Shown: positions 26,943-35,457 of the stretch, in pieces
How positions within the stretch are numbered: the stretch's first letter is position 1
Layout of the letters: the number at the start of each line of letters is the position of its first letter
Made by a program: the position numbers and the translations under genes
Assembly: GCF_009363555.1 (NCBI RefSeq)
Contig: NZ_CP045372.1
Coordinates: 2,057,501-2,121,500 of the forward strand
DNA from: Sulfitobacter sp. THAF37
Lineage (GTDB): Bacteria > Pseudomonadota > Alphaproteobacteria > Rhodobacterales > Rhodobacteraceae
Direction of reading: 5' to 3'
Length of the DNA: 64,000 nt
The notes under the pieces: generated by a model
The model's database searches: none
Seen by the model: the letters and a program-made list of their open reading frames with translations, nothing else
Told to the model about the DNA's origin: nothing

Positions 26943-27941
26943 TCATGCCCTCCACGTCGTGTTGTGCTGCATGGCGAAGGCATGCATCAGGACAGCCGCT
27001 TCGGGCGACTTCATTCTGGGCCTGGCCCGCTGCTTGAACCTATTTTGCACCTGCGCGAGGTCTGGAAAGACGTCGTGAAGTTCCTGCCGGTTCTCGTACC
27101 TGATCGTATCGACCGCAAGATCCCCCAGATACAGGCTTTCGACAGGCATCCCGTGTGCCCAGATCACCTGATGCCGGTCGAACAGCAGGTGGCAATAGGT
27201 CACGCGCTCGCAATCGTGCATCTGGACGACGCTTGTCCCGTTGACCAGCGCCCTGGCGGGGACCATCGACTCTTCCGTTCCTGTCAGATAGGCCGCTTCC
27301 CAGCTGTCAAAGACGATGGCATGCTGCGGCGACACCACGAGATCGCGATAGGGGTGGCCATCGCCAAAAGCGCCCTTGCGGATCAGGATCGGCCTGTGCT
27401 TGCGCATTTCAGGCATCCTGTTGAAGTCGATGTCGCGGAGGCCGACCCATTTGACATCCTGCGGCCCCTCATCGACGGTGTCGACAAGATCGCCATGACG
27501 GATATCCCCGATCTGACGCAACCCGCCCGGTGTCCTGACAAGAGTGTCGTGGGCCAGACAAAGCGGCACATCGTAATCGTTGGGGAACAGCACGGACAGC
27601 GACAGGCCGACCGTGATTTCCGCGCCTTCCGGCAGGTCCGGGAAATAGATGTAGCTGGTGTCGAACAGCCCGGTCTCGACGGTAACGCGGACAGGCGTCA
27701 ATGACAGTTGAACTTCAACGCCGCCGTCCAGAACGGTGATCAACTGCGCGCCAAGGGCGGTCTGGATGCTGTTGATGGTGACTTCGGTGCCGTCGAGGGT
27801 CGCTGTCTGGTTGTCGCCCGTCTGGTCGGGCACCTCGAAAAAGGCATCGTCGTCGTCTTGGAGTGTCAAGGAAGCGTCACCGCTTCCCGAGATGAGACCC
27901 AGTAAACCGGGTTCGAAAAGTGTAATCGTACGCTGTGGCAT
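26943..27941 (-). CDS. Hint_2 (Hedgehog/intein-type) domain protein
   Basis: 332 residues from the ATG at 27941 (AAGG seven bases upstream; a GTG precedes it in frame). The N-terminal about 125 residues are acidic and strand-rich. The Hint_2 domain follows: the CLAHDTLVRTPGG block with its nucleophilic cysteine at about 130, IGDIRHGDLV, PILIRKGAFG, VVSPQHAIVF (the TxxH-equivalent histidine), and a closing HQVIWAHGMPVESLYLGD. Hint folds carry out self-cleavage or acyl shifts. Bacterial Hint_2 proteins of this group are uncharacterised and often occur in several copies. There is no C-extein-like domain after it, only a 50-residue basic tail. Confidence 0.85.
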   Translation of the reverse strand: MPQRTITLFEPGLLGLISGSGDASLTLQDDDDAFFEVPDQTGDNQTATLDGTEVTINSIQTALGAQLITVLDGGVEVQLSLTPVRVTVETGLFDTSYIYFPDLPEGAEITVGLSLSVLFPNDYDVPLCLAHDTLVRTPGGLRQIGDIRHGDLVDTVDEGPQDVKWVGLRDIDFNRMPEMRKHRPILIRKGAFGDGHPYRDLVVSPQHAIVFDSWEAAYLTGTEESMVPARALVNGTSVVQMHDCERVTYCHLLFDRHQVIWAHGMPVESLYLGDLAVDTIRYENRQELHDVFPDLAQVQNRFKQRARPRMKSPEAAVLMHAFAMQHNTTWRA

Positions 27942-28613
27942 CACTCAACCTTTAACTGTATCGCCTTGTTTCTGGCCAAGGCGTGGTTAATAGTTACAAA
28001 CTCTCGTTATAGTTGTCTGATTTCTGCGGCTCCCATCGAGGTTCAAACAATATTCCGTATGTAAAAGGGATTATTAACCAAAATACTGGCAACTATTTGG
28101 AGTGGTCTGACAAATTTCCATCGAAATTTGAAAGGCTCTACTCTTCTTAAAATTGTGTGCATACATGCATTTTGAGACCGCTTAAGTTGTATTGCTCAGG
28201 CGGTCGATCATCGAAATAACGTGCTGGACAGAAGCGAATTTCGGCAATTGCGTCAGCGATGTGAGCTTTTGTGACCAAACTTGGAAGAGCCCGGGTCGCC
28301 GATCCCGAAATATGGCAAATGCAAGGCAGCCAGGCTGCGCCAAAGAGCTGGTGGTCGGATCGGATGCTGGGGCAATGCGCCGGAATTTTGGAATGCGCAG
28401 CCGTTTGATTGCCGCGATTCGCTGCGGCGTTGCACGGTCAAGGTGCAAGGCGGGACACCTTGAGGCGCGGCGCTCAGACGCTCACTCGAAACGATGCGGC
28501 ACGGGGTCTGTTGTGCATTCGGGGTCGGGCCGGACGGTTGGCGGATGCCCACCGCCCGCATTGGATTGCCGCGATAACCTGATCACCTTCGGGGTGCCGG
28601 TGTCGGAACGTGG
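27942..28613. other. About 670-bp gene-free stretch, AT-rich in its first part
   Basis: From about 27945 to 28190 the base composition drops well below the rest of the window. It contains a perfect hairpin at 28111-28130 (CAAATTTC-CATC-GAAATTTG), TGCAT-AC-ATGCA near 28160, and TTAACC-like motifs around 27950, 27987 and 28070. These may be promoter elements of the Hint gene. From 28190 to 28613 the GC content recovers. Open frames exist there on both strands, but none shows recognisable protein sequence, so I leave it unassigned; it could be a decayed gene or mobile remnant. Confidence 0.55.
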
Positions 28614-29546
28614 CTAACCTGCGACTTCGCTGGCCCAGGGCGGGTTTGCCCCGGCGCGCGATACCGTGATCGCCGCAACTTTGGCGCCAAACTCGATGGC
28701 GCGCCGCAGCACCTCCGGCGACATCTCCGATACCCCCGTCTTGGTCAGGTTCCCGGTCTCATGAAGGTTTGCCAGCACGCCCGCGTTGAACGTGTCACCG
28801 GCGCCGACCGTGTCCACAACCTCTGCGCGGAGGGCAGGAACATCGACTTCGGCGCCCGATTTCAGATAGCCGGTCGCACCCTTCCCGCCGCGGGTGAGGA
28901 TTACCGCGGCAGGCCCCCTGTCAAGCAGGGTCATGGCCTTGTCTTTCAGTGGCGCCTGTCCTGAGACCAGCCAGCCAAGGTCCTCGTCGGAAACCTTGAC
29001 GACATCTGCCTGCGTCATGGCCGTGTCGAGGCGCGCCCGGTAGGCGGAGACGTCATCAATGAATCCCGGTCGGATATTCGGGTCGATCATGACCGGGCGG
29101 TTCGGCCCCTCGCTTTTCAGCAGCGCGGCATAGGCATCGGCGCCCGGCTCGCACGCCAGGCTGATCCCGCCGAGGTAAAGCGCGGACACGTCTGCGTTCA
29201 GGACCGGCATGTCCTGCGGCGTCAACATCCGCCCCGCAGAGCGTTCGTCGAAGAACGTATAGGTCGCGTGGCCGCCGTCGAGCCGCACGAAGGCCAGCGT
29301 CGTCGGCCGGTCGGAGGTGATGATCCGCGACGTATCCACCTGGCTTTCGCCCAGTGCCGCGGCAAGCTGTTGGCCGAACATGTCCGTCGACAGACCGGTC
29401 AGCATCCCGGTCGGCGCCCCGAGCCGGCCCAAGGCTATGGCGGTGTTGAATATGGCCCCGCCGACGTGCGGCACGAACCCGTCCGCCCCTGTCAGGGTCG
29501 GGGCGGGGATCATGTCAATCAAGGCTTCACCGCAGCATAATATCAT
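28614..29546 (-). CDS. frk: Fructokinase, PfkB family
   Basis: 310 residues of the ribokinase/PfkB fold. The C-terminal signature DTVGAGDTFNAG (245-256) carries the catalytic base Asp251 and anion hole; HVGGAIFNTAIALGRLG (27-43) is the N-terminal substrate-binding signature. It phosphorylates fructose to fructose 6-phosphate after uptake by the FrcBCA transporter encoded upstream in the same operon. It begins four bases after the frcK stop. The related alternative, 2-keto-3-deoxygluconate kinase, is less likely given the cluster. Confidence 0.88.
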   Translation of the reverse strand: MILCCGEALIDMIPAPTLTGADGFVPHVGGAIFNTAIALGRLGAPTGMLTGLSTDMFGQQLAAALGESQVDTSRIITSDRPTTLAFVRLDGGHATYTFFDERSAGRMLTPQDMPVLNADVSALYLGGISLACEPGADAYAALLKSEGPNRPVMIDPNIRPGFIDDVSAYRARLDTAMTQADVVKVSDEDLGWLVSGQAPLKDKAMTLLDRGPAAVILTRGGKGATGYLKSGAEVDVPALRAEVVDTVGAGDTFNAGVLANLHETGNLTKTGVSEMSPEVLRRAIEFGAKVAAITVSRAGANPPWASEVAG

Positions 29547-29550
29547 CGGA

Positions 29551-30204
29551 TCATTCGACCTTCTTCATGACATTCGGGGTGGGCGGCCCTGCGTTGCAAA
29601 GCTGATTGTCGGCAACAACGACATCGCAGGGCAGCCCGTTCTCAAGCACGAGCGCCGCGTTCGGCAGATCGTTGCCGTTTGCCTTTTCTGCCGCCTCCGC
29701 CGGACTGTAGCCGTGATCGGCCCAGCGTTGCAGCAGACGATCCCGCAAGACATCAAGCGGGACGTCAATCCGCACGGAGAGGTCCCACAGCGGTGCCAGA
29801 TCCCGCCACCCCGGCTGGTCCAGCATCAGATAATTGCCCTCCACGAGGACTGTCTGCGTGTCGGGCCTGATCGCCCCCGCGCCGGCGATGGATTGGTCGC
29901 GCGCCCGGTCAAAAAGCGGAAACACCACGTCATCCTCGACCCCGAGCCGTTTGACCAGATGCACGAAACCCGCAACATCGAAGGTTTCCGGCGCGCCTTT
30001 GCGGCGCAATAACCCGCGATCGGACAGAATGGCGTTGTCCAGGTGGAAGCCGTCCATCGGGACGACCTGCATGGTCTGGTCCTTTTCGGCCAGCGCCTCT
30101 GCCAGTGTCGACTTCCCGCTTGCCGGGGCACCGACCAGGGCAACCAGCCGCCGCGTCCCGCTGAAAGGGGTCGCCCTGATCCTGTCGGACAGATCGGTGA
30201 GCAT
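29551..30204 (-). CDS. frcK: P-loop kinase of the fructose system (FrcK-like)
   Basis: 217 residues with Walker A GAPASGKST (25-33) and the layout of uridine kinase/pantothenate kinase-like P-loop enzymes (VPMDGFHLDN, VLVEGNYLMLDQPGW, RWADHGYSPAEA). In the rhizobial fructose system the corresponding gene frcK follows frcBCA and encodes a kinase-like protein of unclear substrate. Placement between frcA (11-base gap) and the fructokinase supports this name. What it phosphorylates is not shown by the sequence. Confidence 0.8.
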   Translation of the reverse strand: MLTDLSDRIRATPFSGTRRLVALVGAPASGKSTLAEALAEKDQTMQVVPMDGFHLDNAILSDRGLLRRKGAPETFDVAGFVHLVKRLGVEDDVVFPLFDRARDQSIAGAGAIRPDTQTVLVEGNYLMLDQPGWRDLAPLWDLSVRIDVPLDVLRDRLLQRWADHGYSPAEAAEKANGNDLPNAALVLENGLPCDVVVADNQLCNAGPPTPNVMKKVE

Positions 30205-30215
30205 GGGCGCAGCCC

Positions 30216-30980
30216 CTAAGCGGCTTCAGGCACGGCGGCGCCTGTCATATAGGCCACGGCGTCGGACATCGAATGCGCCTTCGGGTCGATCAGACACAGC
30301 CGCTTGCCAAGTCGGTGGACGTGGATGCGGTCGGCGACTTCGAAGACGTGCGGCATGTTGTGGCTGATCAGGATGATCGGAATACCGCGGCTTTTGACTT
30401 CGAGGATCAGCTCAAGAACCTTGCGGCTTTCCTTTACCCCCAGGGCGGCCGTCGGTTCATCCAGTATGATGACCTTGGAGCCGAAGGCCGCCGCCCGCGC
30501 CACGGCGACGCCCTGTCGCTGCCCGCCTGACAGGGTTTCCACCGCCTGGTTGATGTTCTGGATCGTCATCAGCCCGAGGTCCGACAGCTTTTCACGGGCG
30601 ACTTCCTCCATGCGCTTGCGGTCGAGCTGTCGCAGGACGGATCCCCGGAACCCCGGTTTGCGCAGTTCCCGCCCCATGAACATGTTGTCCGCGATGGACA
30701 GGGCAGGGGACATGGCCAGGGTCTGGTAGACCGTTTCGATGCCCGCGTGCCGCGCGTCGATCGGAGAGCGGAAGTGAACCTCCTTGCCCTCCAGCATGAC
30801 GGTCCCGTCGTCGGGCACGACCGCACCCGAAAGCGCCTTGATCAAAGAGCTTTTGCCAGCCCCGTTGTCACCGATGATGGCCATGATCTCGCCCGGCATC
30901 AGATCGAAATCACAGTGATCGAGGGCCGTCACCTTGCCGTAGCGTTTGACCAGTCCACGGGCTTTCAACATCGGTTCCAT
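30216..30980 (-). CDS. frcA: Fructose ABC transporter ATPase
   Basis: 254 residues with a single nucleotide-binding domain: Walker A GDNGAGKSS (37-45), signature LSGGQ (150-154) and Walker B IILDEP (171-176). Ribose-type transporters usually have a two-domain ATPase of about 500 residues; the one-domain form is typical of FrcA, which works as a homodimer with FrcC. The start codon overlaps the frcC stop (TGATG), giving tight coupling. Confidence 0.9.
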   Translation of the reverse strand: MEPMLKARGLVKRYGKVTALDHCDFDLMPGEIMAIIGDNGAGKSSLIKALSGAVVPDDGTVMLEGKEVHFRSPIDARHAGIETVYQTLAMSPALSIADNMFMGRELRKPGFRGSVLRQLDRKRMEEVAREKLSDLGLMTIQNINQAVETLSGGQRQGVAVARAAAFGSKVIILDEPTAALGVKESRKVLELILEVKSRGIPIILISHNMPHVFEVADRIHVHRLGKRLCLIDPKAHSMSDAVAYMTGAAVPEAA

Positions 30981-32041
30981 CAGGCTGCCACCTTTCTAAT
31001 CCATTGGTCCACCGCGACCGCGGCGATGATCAGCACGCCGATCAGCAGATATGTCCATTGCGCGTCCGCGCCCGCCAGACGCAGACCCAGCGTGAAGACG
31101 CCGACGATCAGGGCACCGAAAAACGTACCCAGGATGGACCCGCGCCCCCCGAAGAGGGAGATCCCGCCAATCACGACAGCGGTAATGCTCTCGATATTCA
31201 GCAATTGACCCGAGGTCGGAGAGACCGACCCGATCCGCCCGATCAGGGCCCAGCCCGCGAAAGCGCAGATCAGGCCCGCGATGGCGTAAACCGAGATGAT
31301 CGTTTTCCTGACATCGACGCCGGACAGTTCGGCCGCGTCGGGGTCGTCGCCGACGGCGTAGACATGTCTGCCCCAGGCGGTGTGCTTGAGCACATAGGCA
31401 AGCAGGACAACGAGGACCAGCAGGAAGACCACGCCAAGCGTAAAGATCGCGCCGCCCAGTTTGAATTTCATGCCCAGCAGCTGCAGCAGGGGGGCTTCGG
31501 CGGCGATCTCCTGGCTGCGGATCGTTTCATTCGCGGAATAAAGGAAGTTCGCGGCCAGCACGATCTGCCACATGCCGAGCGTGACGATGAAGGGCGGCAG
31601 CTTCATCACCGCGACGAGCCAGCCGTTGAGGGTCCCGATCAAGGTGCCGAAGGCAAGGCCGCAGGCAACGGCGACTTCCGCGGGCAGGCCATAGCGGAAC
31701 GTGAACTGCCCCATGACGACAGAGGAAATGACGGCGATGGCCCCGACGCTCAGGTCGATCCCGGCGGTCAGGATGACGAGGCTCTGCGCCGCGGCGACGA
31801 TCCCGACGATCTGCACCTGCTGCAGGATCAGCGTCAGCGCGAAGGGGGAAAAGAACCGCGACCCCAGCAGCACCCCGAAAACGATGATGGACGCCACAAG
31901 GACGATCAGCGGCACAAGCGCCGGGGTCACATGCAGGGCATGGTGTATCCTGGTGACAAATCCGCCAGAGGTTTCATCGAAACGCGCAACATCGGTCGCG
32001 CTTTTCGAGGCTGCGGCCTCGTAGTTATCTCCGCTGGACAT
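30980..32041 (-). CDS. frcC: Fructose ABC transporter permease
   Basis: 353 residues of the RbsC/branched permease superfamily (PF02653), with about ten hydrophobic segments from residue 40 on. GIDLSVGAI and GGISLFGGRGS are the conserved signature loops. It forms the inner-membrane channel for FrcB-delivered sugar. The gene follows frcB after a 104-base gap containing a strong hairpin. Confidence 0.9.
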   Translation of the reverse strand: MSSGDNYEAAASKSATDVARFDETSGGFVTRIHHALHVTPALVPLIVLVASIIVFGVLLGSRFFSPFALTLILQQVQIVGIVAAAQSLVILTAGIDLSVGAIAVISSVVMGQFTFRYGLPAEVAVACGLAFGTLIGTLNGWLVAVMKLPPFIVTLGMWQIVLAANFLYSANETIRSQEIAAEAPLLQLLGMKFKLGGAIFTLGVVFLLVLVVLLAYVLKHTAWGRHVYAVGDDPDAAELSGVDVRKTIISVYAIAGLICAFAGWALIGRIGSVSPTSGQLLNIESITAVVIGGISLFGGRGSILGTFFGALIVGVFTLGLRLAGADAQWTYLLIGVLIIAAVAVDQWIRKVAA

Positions 32042-32092
32042 TGCCCGCTCCCGTTAGGTCGTCTGTGATCAAGAGCCTCGCGCATGAGGCGT

Positions 32093-32120
32093 CTGCCGGG
32101 CGATCGTTTCCGCCCGGCAG
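32093..32120 (-). terminator. Intercistronic hairpin between frcB and frcC
   Basis: A perfect 10-bp stem, CTGCCGGGCG (32093-32102) with CGCCCGGCAG (32111-32120), and an 8-nt loop. No T-run follows on the minus strand. In ABC operons such hairpins commonly protect the upstream binding-protein message or partly terminate, giving excess binding protein. That role is inferred from position. Confidence 0.6.
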
Positions 32121-32145
32121 GGTCTTGTTGTCGGTCCGGTCGGGA

Positions 32146-33165
32146 TCAACCCCAGCAGAGGTCCTTGCCCTCGGCGACGCTGATGCTGTCGACACCCTCG
32201 ACCGGCTGGTCCGTGACCAGCGCGACGCCGGTGTCGAAGAAATCCTTGCCTTCCGTCGCCTGCGGCTTTGTGCCGTCCTCGGCAAAGGCCGCGATTGCCT
32301 CGATCCCCTTGGACGCCATCAGCAGCGGGTACTGCTGCGAGGTCGCGCCGATCACGCCGTCCTCGATGTTCTGCACGCCGGGGCAACCGCCATCGACGGA
32401 AACGATCAGGACGTCGTTCTCGCGGCCGATGTCCTTGAGCACTTCATAGGCGCCCGCCGCGGCAGGTTCGTTGATCGTGTAGACCACGTTGATGTCCTGA
32501 TCCTGCGCCAGAAGGTTCTCCATCGCCTTGCGGCCGCCTTCCTCGTTGCCGGCGGTCACGTCGTTGCCGACGATACGCGGATCGGTCTCATCGCCCCATT
32601 TGCTGGGATCGCCCAGGTCGATGCCAAAGCCCTGCAGGAAACCCTGGTCGCGCAAGACGCCGACGGTCGGCTGGCTGACGGCCAGGTCAAGCATGGCGAT
32701 CTTTGCGTTCTGCGCTTCGTCACCCAGCGTTGCGGCAGCCCATTTGCCAATCAGTTCGCCCGCCAGAAAGTTGTCGGTCGCGAATGTCATGTCGGCAGCG
32801 TCGATCGGATCAAGCGGCGTATCGAGCGCGATCACAAGGATACCGGCGTCGCGCGCCTGCTGCACGGCGGGCACGATGGAGGACGTGTCGGACGGTGTCA
32901 GGAGGATCCCCTTCGCGCCGTTGGCGATGCAGGTTTCAATCGCGGCCACCTGCGTTTCATGGTCGCCGTCGATCTTGCCCGCGTAGGTGTTCAGCTCCAT
33001 GCCCAGCTCTTCGGCCTTGGCCTGCGCACCTTCGCGCATCTTGACGAAAAAGGGGTTGGTGTCCGTCTTCGTGATCAGGCAGGCCGATACGGAATGCGCA
33101 TCAGCCGATGCGGTGCCTGCCATTGCGATCAGACCCAGCGCGGTCCCGGCGATAAGTTTCTTCAT
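32146..33165 (-). CDS. frcB: Fructose ABC transporter periplasmic binding protein
   Basis: 339 residues from the ATG at 33165; the longer frame upstream lies in the promoter. A signal peptide covers about 1-22 (lysine pair, hydrophobic core, ASA-like cleavage region). It is a type I sugar-binding protein (PF13407), with KTDTNPFF near the N-terminus and [23 protein letters not shown] and [11 protein letters not shown], which match FrcB of rhizobia (fructose, with weaker ribose and mannose binding). It is the first gene of the frcBCAK-frk operon. Confidence 0.9.
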   Translation of the reverse strand: MKKLIAGTALGLIAMAGTASADAHSVSACLITKTDTNPFFVKMREGAQAKAEELGMELNTYAGKIDGDHETQVAAIETCIANGAKGILLTPSDTSSIVPAVQQARDAGILVIALDTPLDPIDAADMTFATDNFLAGELIGKWAAATLGDEAQNAKIAMLDLAVSQPTVGVLRDQGFLQGFGIDLGDPSKWGDETDPRIVGNDVTAGNEEGGRKAMENLLAQDQDINVVYTINEPAAAGAYEVLKDIGRENDVLIVSVDGGCPGVQNIEDGVIGATSQQYPLLMASKGIEAIAAFAEDGTKPQATEGKDFFDTGVALVTDQPVEGVDSISVAEGKDLCWG

Positions 33166-33225
33166 GGTTTTTCCTCCCAGAATGGTTCGACCAGCGCCCG
33201 AATCGGGACGTTGCGACGGGTACAA

Positions 33226-33252
33226 AGTTTACGGAAGGTCGCCCGCTGTCAA
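33226..33252 (-). promoter_or_regulatory. Candidate frcB promoter
   Basis: On the minus strand TTGACA (33252-33247) is a perfect -35 box. TAAACT (33231-33226) lies 15 bases downstream as a weak -10, or AACTTT at 17 bases. It lies about 60 bases upstream of the frcB start and its -35 edge touches the inverted repeat at 33252-33278. Confidence 0.4.
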
Positions 33253-33278
33253 TTAATAAATCATCTTGACTTATTAAT
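33252..33278. promoter_or_regulatory. Inverted repeat, probable FrcR operator
   Basis: Perfect arms ATTAATAA (33252-33259) and TTATTAAT (33271-33278) with an 11-bp spacer sit between the divergent frcB and ROK regulator genes. ROK repressors such as NagC and XylR bind AT-rich inverted repeats of this type. The overlap with the frcB -35 box suggests repression by occlusion. The regulator gene may be autoregulated by the same site. Confidence 0.55.
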
Positions 33279-33329
33279 GGGGCGAACGGAGACTTCCCTC
33301 GTATCACTGCTTTGGCTAGACCGTATTTG

Positions 33330-34517
33330 ATGAACAAGACTGACCAGATAAGCGCCGCGCGGCGCACGGATCAAAGCGGGCTGCGCAATGTGAACGAGCG
33401 GCTCATCCTGTCCCAGTTGCAGCGTCATGGCGCGATGCCCGGCAGCGATCTGGCCCGGCAGACCGGCCTGTCCGCTCAGACCGTTTCGGTCATTCTCCGC
33501 AAGCTCAAAAGCGACGGTCTGACACGACAGGGCAAGCCGGTGCGCGGCAAGGTCGGCAAGCCTTCGGTGCCGATTGCGCTGAACCCGCTCGGGGCGCTCT
33601 CGGTCGGGTGCAAACTGGGTCGGCGCAGCTGCGATCTGATCGTCATGGACTTCTGCGGCGCAACTCTGTTCAAGCGCAATCTGACCTACGACATCGCCAT
33701 TCCGCAGACTGTCTTTGCGTTTCTCGCGGACAGCTATGCCGACGCGCGTGCACAGATCGGCCCCAAGGCCGCGGAACGGCTGTGCGGTTTCGGCATCGCG
33801 GCCCCCTTCGAAATCTGGAAATGGGGCGCCTCGGACGGCAACACGCCGGAGGATTTCCTGTCCTGGAAGGATCTGTCATTCGAAGAGGAAGTCGCCCGGT
33901 TCACCGATCTGCCCGTGTTCATGCTGAACGACGCCACCAGCGCATGCTGGGCCGAACAGCTCTACGGGCGAGGGCGGGACTTCAGCGACTATGCCTATTT
34001 CTTCGTCTCCACCTTCATCGGCGGCGGTATCGTGCTGAACCAGTCCGTGTACGAAGGAAGCAGGGGAAACGCGGGGTCCTTCGCGCCGTTGCGGGTCGGA
34101 AACCGCGCTGGTCAGACCAGACAGCTGCTCGATGTGGCTTCCGTTCATGTTCTTGAAGATGCCCTTGCCAAGGCCGGAAAAGATTACCGGGAACTTTGGA
34201 GACAACCGCAGGACTGGTCCCGCTTCGAGGCAGAGGTCAGCGACTGGATCGACGGCGCGGCCCATGCGATTGCACAGGCCTGCATGTCCGCCTGCGCGGT
34301 CATCGACTTCGAGGCGGTGATCATCGACGGTGCGCTGCCTCAGGACGTGCGCCACCGACTGGTCGAAGCCGTGCGCGTCAAGCTCCCCGACGAAGACAGC
34401 CGCGGATTGCTCGTGCCGGAGGTCGCCGAGGGCGTCATCGGAGGCGAAGCACGCGCGCTGGGTGCGGCCTGCGATCCGATCTACAGCCAGTTTTTCACCA
34501 CGACGCAACTCGTCTGA
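33330..34517 (+). CDS. frcR: ROK-family transcriptional repressor of the fructose cluster
   Basis: 395 residues from the ATG at 33330 (the frame opens at a TTG 18 bases earlier). An N-terminal winged HTH (about 20-75; LSQLQRHGAMPGSDLARQTGLSAQTVSVILRKL) is followed by a ROK domain with FVSTFIGGGIVL, but without the full kinase metal-binding set. ROK repressors respond to the free or phosphorylated sugar. It is divergent from frcB and followed by the lyxose/mannose isomerase gene 19 bases downstream, so it should sense the cluster's sugar. Confidence 0.85.
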   Translation: MNKTDQISAARRTDQSGLRNVNERLILSQLQRHGAMPGSDLARQTGLSAQTVSVILRKLKSDGLTRQGKPVRGKVGKPSVPIALNPLGALSVGCKLGRRSCDLIVMDFCGATLFKRNLTYDIAIPQTVFAFLADSYADARAQIGPKAAERLCGFGIAAPFEIWKWGASDGNTPEDFLSWKDLSFEEEVARFTDLPVFMLNDATSACWAEQLYGRGRDFSDYAYFFVSTFIGGGIVLNQSVYEGSRGNAGSFAPLRVGNRAGQTRQLLDVASVHVLEDALAKAGKDYRELWRQPQDWSRFEAEVSDWIDGAAHAIAQACMSACAVIDFEAVIIDGALPQDVRHRLVEAVRVKLPDEDSRGLLVPEVAEGVIGGEARALGAACDPIYSQFFTTTQLV

Positions 34518-34536
34518 CTGACAGGAAGTGGCCCCA

Positions 34537-35229
34537 ATGAAGCGGTCTGAAATCAATTCACGTCTCCAAGACGCCGCCGCGATGTTCGACCGGCACGGCG
34601 TCAGCCTGCCGCCCTTTGCGCAGTGGACCCCGGCCGAATTTGTCGCGCGTCAGGACAGCGCCGCGCATCTGATCCGTTCGCGCTGCGGTTGGGATGTCAC
34701 CGACTACGGCGCGGGGCGTTTTGACGAAATGGGGCTGGTTCTGTTCACTTTGCGCAACGGTCTGTTGAGCGATCTGAACGCCGGGCGCGGCATGTGCTAC
34801 GCCGAGAAGCTGCTGATCTCGCGCCGCGACCAGATCTCGCCGATGCACACCCACCGCGTCAAAGCCGAAGATATCATCAACCGTGGGGGCGGCACGCTGG
34901 TGGTCGAACTCTTCGGCTCCGATGCCGGCGGGCACCTGGACCCGCAGGGCGGCGGTGCCGTGATGTGCGACGGTCTGCCGGTGACGTTCGGGGCGGGTGA
35001 CAAACTGCGGCTCGCGCCGGGCGAAAGCGTCACGTTGCGCCCCGGCGACTGGCACGCCTTCTGGGCCGAACAGGCGGATGTCCTGATCGGCGAGGTCAGC
35101 ACCGTCAATGACGACGAAACCGATAACATCTTTCACGACCCGATCTCGCGGTTTTCGCAGATTGACGAGGATGCAGAGCCCGCGCACCTGCTGGTCAGCG
35201 ACTACGCCGCGTGTTTTACGGCAGAGTGA
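34537..35229 (+). CDS. D-lyxose/D-mannose isomerase (cupin family)
   Basis: 230 residues from the ATG at 34537 (AGGAA about 11 bases upstream; a GTG nine bases earlier is possible). It belongs to the D-lyxose isomerase cupin family: metal ligands His104 and His106 (PMHTHR), Glu111 and His173 (GDWHAF), the same set as the structurally known enterobacterial enzyme. These enzymes interconvert lyxose/xylulose and mannose/fructose. Beside a fructose transporter and fructokinase, the mannose-to-fructose direction gives a simple route for mannose into fructose 6-phosphate. That is inference from context. Confidence 0.85.
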   Translation: MKRSEINSRLQDAAAMFDRHGVSLPPFAQWTPAEFVARQDSAAHLIRSRCGWDVTDYGAGRFDEMGLVLFTLRNGLLSDLNAGRGMCYAEKLLISRRDQISPMHTHRVKAEDIINRGGGTLVVELFGSDAGGHLDPQGGGAVMCDGLPVTFGAGDKLRLAPGESVTLRPGDWHAFWAEQADVLIGEVSTVNDDETDNIFHDPISRFSQIDEDAEPAHLLVSDYAACFTAE

Positions 35230-35457
35230 GCCTAGGCGCGCGGCGCGGCTGAGCCGGTGGCGGATTTGTTACCGGCACCTGTTGGCAAAGCACCGGCATT
35301 TTCAGTATCTGCAAAATCAGGAAAACCTGCGAATATGGAACGCGGTGATCGCAACCGCCTCTTTTATCATGCGCGCCTGTACCCAGACAGCGCCGCACCA
35401 TTGCGGGCAGCGGTGTCTTTTCGAAGGATCGCATGCCCAAAGCCTGACGGAGACCGC

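Noticed and set aside
28192..28617. Plus- and minus-strand open frames of 88-141 codons in the gap before the fructokinase gene
   Set aside because: Sequences are low in family-like features and several frames are open at once; no ribosome-binding site supports one. Left as unassigned DNA.
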